DNA of 35,373 nt from Verrucomicrobiota bacterium (GTDB lineage: Bacteria; Verrucomicrobiota; Verrucomicrobiia; Limisphaerales; UBA9464), in assembly GCA_029865985.1 (NCBI GenBank), contig JARXAF010000213.1:1-35373 (forward strand), given 5' to 3'. The stretch's first letter is position 1. Every line of letters begins with the position of its first letter. The notes beneath the pieces are model-generated. The model saw only the letters and a list, made by a program, of their open reading frames with translations. It did not search any database and was not told the DNA's origin. A program made the position numbers and the translations under genes. Shown here piece after piece: positions 32,188 through 35,373 of this stretch.

Positions 32188-32232
32188 AATAATTTCCGCG
32201 CCAACGGCATCTTTCTTTTCCATGATGATCCC

Positions 32233-32667
32233 ATGGATTGGTTGTCAGGCTCAGGATTGATCTGGATCGAGGGGCGGTTTCTCGGCATCGAGTGGCATGT
32301 CTGGAAGCTGGTTGGCTGGGTGGGTAACGCCGTTTTTTTCAGCCGATTCCTCGTACAGTGGTACGCCACCGAGCGCCAACGGCGGGTGGTTGTCCCGCAG
32401 GCCTTCTGGTGGTTGAGCCTCGTTGGTTCGCTGATCTTGCTCAGCTATGCCATTCAACGACGGGACAGCGTGTTCATCGCGGGGCAGGCTTTCTCGTGGA
32501 TTCCCTATCTCCGCAATTTATGGATCCACCGCAAAACGAAGTCATCACAGCGCAACTGCCCTTCCTGCGACCGGATCAACCCTGCTCACTACCGATATTG
32601 CCCGGGATGCGGAAGCGTTCAAACGGACACCACAGGCGACGGATCAGTCCTTTCCAAGGGCTGCTGA
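32233..32667 (+). CDS. Lipid A biosynthesis N-terminal domain protein with C-terminal zinc ribbon
   Basis: 144 aa. Residues 23-100 match the small membrane LABN domain: WKLVGWVGNAVFFSRFLVQW, the short YATERQRRVVVP loop, FWWLSLVGSLILLSYAIQRR, then FIAGQAFSWIPYLRNLW. LABN proteins are three-helix membrane proteins linked to lipid A or glycolipid modification. A four-cysteine ribbon follows (C109, C112, C123, C126: NCPSC and YCPGCG), which is not part of the usual domain. It is divergent from rplA. Its last 24 nt overlap the 3' end of kamA on the other strand. Confidence 0.85.
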   Translation: MDWLSGSGLIWIEGRFLGIEWHVWKLVGWVGNAVFFSRFLVQWYATERQRRVVVPQAFWWLSLVGSLILLSYAIQRRDSVFIAGQAFSWIPYLRNLWIHRKTKSSQRNCPSCDRINPAHYRYCPGCGSVQTDTTGDGSVLSKGC

Positions 32668-33891
32668 CGAATCGCACAACGGCCTCATGGGAACCGGAGC
32701 AGCCAACTCGGGCGCCTCCGGGTATTCGAAGACCTTCCCCTCAAAGTTGCGCAAGATCACCTTGGTGGCGGATTTGCGCAAAATGTAGCCGGGATTGACC
32801 GGAATTTTGCCACCGCCGCCCGGCGCGTCGATGACGTACTGCGGCACAGCATATCCCGTCGTGTGCCCCCTCAAGGAGTCCATGATTTCCAAGCCCCGTG
32901 ACACCGTGGAACGCAAGTGGGCACTGCCCGCGATGAGGTCGCACTGGTAGATGTAATACGGACGAACCCGGCAGAGCAGGAGCTTCTGGACCAAGGCCTT
33001 CATGACTACCGGTTCGTCGTTCACATGACGGAGCAGCACCGACTGATTGCCCAAGGGAATCCCCGCATCAGCGAGTCGACCCAGGGCCTCTCGGACCTCG
33101 GTGGTCAACTCGCGGGGGTGGTTGGTGTGAACACTGACAAAAAGCGGGTGGAACTGCCGGAGCATGGCACACAACTCCGGGGTGATGCGCTGAGGTAGGA
33201 AAATGGGAACCCGACTGCCGATCCGCAGGAACTCAATATGGGGAATGGCCCTTAAACGCCCCAGCAAGTACTCCAGTTTCTCGTCATTGAAGAGCAGCGG
33301 ATCTCCGCCACTGAGCAGCACGTCCCGGATCTCCGGATGCTCGGCGATATAGGCGATCTGGCGATCAAACTCAGGGTGAAAATCATAGCCGCTCGCGTTG
33401 CTCACCAATCGGGAACGGGTGCAGTAACGGCAGTAGGCCGCGCACCGATCAGTCACCAGAAAAAGCACCCGGTCGGGATAGCGGTGCACCAGTCCCGGCA
33501 CCGGCGAATGTTCATCTTCGCCCACCGGGTCCAAGGTTTCCCACGGAGCGGTGGTGGTTTCTTCGAGTCGGGGAATGATTTGACGGCGAATCGGACAGAA
33601 TTCGTCGGAAGCGTCGATAAGATTGAAGAACGACGGAGTGATGGCCAGCGCCAGTTTGGACTCCCCGGCCAGCAGCACTCCGGCCCGCTCTTCGCGAGTC
33701 ATGGTCGGCAACAGTCGCTCCAACTGCTCAATTCGCGTCACGCGATTCTTGAGCTGCCACTTCCAATCGTTCCACTCGGCATCGGGCACGGATGCCCAAC
33801 TCCCCTTCCCTGCGGATCGAAACACCTTCAGCGCGGCCAACCGTTCCTGATCTTCAGATGAACCTTCTTGAGGGGGGAGGGGTGACTCCAT
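32644..33891 (-). CDS. kamA: Lysine 2,3-aminomutase family radical SAM enzyme
   Basis: 415 aa. The radical SAM cluster cysteines are C150, C154 and C157 (CAAYCRYC). The PLP lysine is K362 (DAPGGGGKIP), and the lysine-amino-contacting aspartates are D318 and D355. All are offset by exactly 25 from Clostridium LAM numbering, which supports true lysine aminomutase rather than the shorter EpmB. The reaction is L-lysine to L-beta-lysine. The N-terminal WNDWKWQLKNR is typical. No beta-lysine acetyltransferase (ablB) is in the window, so the product could serve osmoprotection, catabolism or another use. It is 33 nt downstream of the MBL-fold gene. Confidence 0.92.
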   Translation of the reverse strand: MESPLPPQEGSSEDQERLAALKVFRSAGKGSWASVPDAEWNDWKWQLKNRVTRIEQLERLLPTMTREERAGVLLAGESKLALAITPSFFNLIDASDEFCPIRRQIIPRLEETTTAPWETLDPVGEDEHSPVPGLVHRYPDRVLFLVTDRCAAYCRYCTRSRLVSNASGYDFHPEFDRQIAYIAEHPEIRDVLLSGGDPLLFNDEKLEYLLGRLRAIPHIEFLRIGSRVPIFLPQRITPELCAMLRQFHPLFVSVHTNHPRELTTEVREALGRLADAGIPLGNQSVLLRHVNDEPVVMKALVQKLLLCRVRPYYIYQCDLIAGSAHLRSTVSRGLEIMDSLRGHTTGYAVPQYVIDAPGGGGKIPVNPGYILRKSATKVILRNFEGKVFEYPEAPELAAPVPMRPLCDSSAALGKD

Positions 33892-33924
33892 GTCGGCGGC
33901 AAGCTAGGAGGGGTCTTCGGAGAG

Positions 33925-34815
33925 TCAAGGACATGAACGCGGTTCCAGCGTCAGTCGCCCACCTGCCTGAAGCCGATGATAGGGCTGCTGTAGGGCCTGG
34001 CATCGGGCTTCAAACTCCTCAGGCGAAGCCGTATTGAACTCAAATAGTTCATAATGGCACGGGACCACGGTGCCGATGCCCGCTTGATGAGCCAGTGTGG
34101 CGGCCTCGAGGCCCCAGAGGTTGCCAGCGACCCGGCGTTCGGGCGATCGGCCATTGATGGGCAAGAAGGCCAAATCAATTCGAGCCTCACGCAAGCGATC
34201 TTCCAGGCCCGGAAACAGGATGGTGTCGCCCGAGTGGTACACGGTCCAAGAGCCCACCCGGATGAGGAAACCCAGACAAGACAATCGCCCCAGCGGATCG
34301 CAGTCCAACGCCTCATGGGCCGCGGGTACGGCCTGAATCCGAAAGGCGCCTACGGTCACTTCCGAAATCGATCCGGGGCCCACAGTCCGGCCGGGCGACG
34401 GAGCGTCTAGCCCGATCAGCGACTCCGGAGGCAGGCCGGACCGGGCCGCGGCCAAACTGCGAATGGCCTCGGGGAAGACCAGTCGCAGGCCCGGGTTGGA
34501 GGCGACCAACGGGACGAGGGTTTCCGGATCAAGGTGGTCGGTATGGGCGTGCGTGGCCGTGACCAGCCCGATACCCGAAAGGCGGGAGGGATCCACCACC
34601 CGTTCGGTCATGCGCACATGGGGCTTGTCGGTGGTGGCGTATTTGCGCGTCAGGGAGTCGGAAAGGTACGGATCGAGCAACAGGCGATTCTGGCCCCACT
34701 GGACGAGAAACCCGCTCTGTCCCAACCACCACACATGCAGCGATTCGGGCGCCGACTCCCCTGCCCGGTCCAGGTCGGCCAAAAACACCCCGTCCTGCTG
34801 GAGAGGAATAATCAT
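33925..34815 (-). CDS. Metallo-beta-lactamase-fold hydrolase, UlaG-like
   Basis: 296 aa. Metal ligands form the MBL pattern: THAHTDH (H89, H91, D93, H94), H167 (PAAHE), D197 (HSGDT) and H254 (PCHYE). The early WWLGQSGFLVQ and late CHYELFEFN are typical of the UlaG/ascorbate-6-phosphate lactonase-like subgroup. It is probably a cytoplasmic hydrolase; no substrate is evident. It lies 48 nt downstream of the MetE-like gene and 33 nt before kamA, all on the minus strand, so one transcription unit is likely. Confidence 0.85.
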   Translation of the reverse strand: MIIPLQQDGVFLADLDRAGESAPESLHVWWLGQSGFLVQWGQNRLLLDPYLSDSLTRKYATTDKPHVRMTERVVDPSRLSGIGLVTATHAHTDHLDPETLVPLVASNPGLRLVFPEAIRSLAAARSGLPPESLIGLDAPSPGRTVGPGSISEVTVGAFRIQAVPAAHEALDCDPLGRLSCLGFLIRVGSWTVYHSGDTILFPGLEDRLREARIDLAFLPINGRSPERRVAGNLWGLEAATLAHQAGIGTVVPCHYELFEFNTASPEEFEARCQALQQPYHRLQAGGRLTLEPRSCP

Positions 34816-34863
34816 CGCAGGAGCCGAAACTGGGGCTGAAAACCGGGAGCGAGGTCCATGGAT

Positions 34864-35373
34864 TCAGAGAGTTCGTCGCACCAGAGCGGCACCGGCACAC
34901 AGCGCCAGCAGCTTGCGTCGCGCCGCCCAGCGAGCCGTCTGACTGAGTCCGCAATCCGGAGCCAAGACCAACCGGTCGGCCGGGACATGCTCCAAGCATC
35001 GACGCACGCGCGCGGCGATGTCTTCCGGAGTCTCGATGTAGTAGCTCTTCACGTCCACGATGCCGACCGCGACATCCCGTCGCTGGGCCACCTGCGCGAT
35101 CAACTCCAACTCCGAGAACTCCCGACTGGCCATCTCCACGTGCATCTCATCGCAGTGCATGTCGAGGAAGGCCGGAAACAATGGAGCGATCTGCCGCGGA
35201 CCAATAGCCCGGGCCTTGTAGTTGCCAAAGCAGAGGTGCATGCAAACCCGGGTCTTGCCCGTCACCGTTTCCACCGTCCGATTGAAGAGGTCCACAAACC
35301 GTCGAACATCCTCCCGGTAGCCATAGCAACTCATGGAGGGCTCATCGACGCTGATCTCGCGGCATCCCGCAGC
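34864..35373 (-). CDS. MetE-like cobalamin-independent methionine synthase family protein (partial)
   Basis: The 3'-terminal 169 codons are seen; the 5' part lies beyond the window. The visible start REISVDEPSM corresponds to the IQIDEPA strand of the MetE C-terminal barrel. Zinc ligands expected for the family are present: the H-x-x-C pair in VCMHLCFGNY, a Glu in MHVEMASREF, and the Cys in LAPDCGL, followed by RWAARRKL. These enzymes move a methyl group to a thiol. Small stand-alone C-terminal-barrel versions exist, but the full length cannot be judged here. It is followed by the MBL-fold gene. Confidence 0.8.
   Translation of the reverse strand, partial: AAGCREISVDEPSMSCYGYREDVRRFVDLFNRTVETVTGKTRVCMHLCFGNYKARAIGPRQIAPLFPAFLDMHCDEMHVEMASREFSELELIAQVAQRRDVAVGIVDVKSYYIETPEDIAARVRRCLEHVPADRLVLAPDCGLSQTARWAARRKLLALCAGAALVRRTL

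Noticed and set aside
32161-32223. 20-codon minus-strand frame upstream of rplA, possible leader peptide
   Set aside because: It overlaps the predicted -35 and -10 of rplA, so it would lie upstream of the transcript start, and it has no ribosome binding site.

Overview
The window is about 35 kb of GC-rich bacterial chromosome, most likely from a Verrucomicrobiota member close to the Pedosphaera/Limisphaera group (subdivision 3). This placement is an inference from gene content. The clues are the C-terminal end of a Planctomycetes/Verrucomicrobia-type heme-binding domain protein, a type II pseudopilin-like protein with the [20 protein letters not shown] leader, a DUF4912 + GH57 pair, a free-standing CotH-like protein, an FG-GAP/ASPIC-UnbV protein, and general scarcity of Shine-Dalgarno sequences. 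I see no phage, insertion sequence, CRISPR array or rRNA. Almost everything looks like stable core genome.

Layout. 1-212 is the end of the heme-binding protein. 282-1832 (-) is rho with a long Gly/Gln/Asn/His-rich disordered N-terminus and its own terminator. 2053-3342 (+) is a LarA-type nickel racemase homologue. 3531-3606 (+) is tRNA-His, followed by a spacer packed with inverted repeats. 3835-4942 (-) holds a small protein, a NUDIX hydrolase (ATGA overlap) and iscX. 5005-6574 (-) holds a secreted cyclophilin and an EamA-type permease. 6610-9672 (-) is a tight prmC-murA-membrane protein-zinc ribbon cluster. 9831-11291 (+) is a secreted CotH-like protein. 11481-14756 (-) is a SNF2-family ATPase. 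14934-17093 (-) is a membrane-anchored FG-GAP/ASPIC protein. 17162-18469 (-) is a pseudopilin-like protein plus a small lipoprotein ending in a strong terminator. 18686-21693 (-) is DUF4912 followed by a GH57 branching-enzyme-like protein. 21922-32071 (-) is the ribosomal protein/RNA polymerase block rplA-rplJ-rplL-rpoB-rpoC. 32233-32667 (+) is a lipid-A-biosynthesis N-terminal domain protein fused to a zinc ribbon, overlapping tail-to-tail with kamA. 32644-35373 (-) reads MetE-like (cut by the window edge), metallo-beta-lactamase-fold hydrolase, then lysine 2,3-aminomutase.

How genes work together. The rplA-rpoC block makes ribosomal stalk proteins and core RNA polymerase. It differs from the textbook order because rplK is not upstream of rplA: a divergent gene sits there, and rplA has its own promoter-like sequence and a structured leader. 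A hairpin with a T-rich tail after rplL and a 315-nt gap separate rplJL from rpoBC. PrmC (release-factor methylation) and MurA (first committed step of peptidoglycan synthesis) share a transcription unit with two uncharacterised proteins. DUF4912/GH57 probably act in alpha-glucan storage.

I found no obvious new defence or mobile system. The items I would look at first are the prion-like Rho N-terminus, the split L11-L1 operon with a candidate L1-responsive leader, the DUF4912-GH57 pair, the LABN-zinc ribbon fusion, the repeat-dense spacer after tRNA-His, and the unknown partners in the murA unit.
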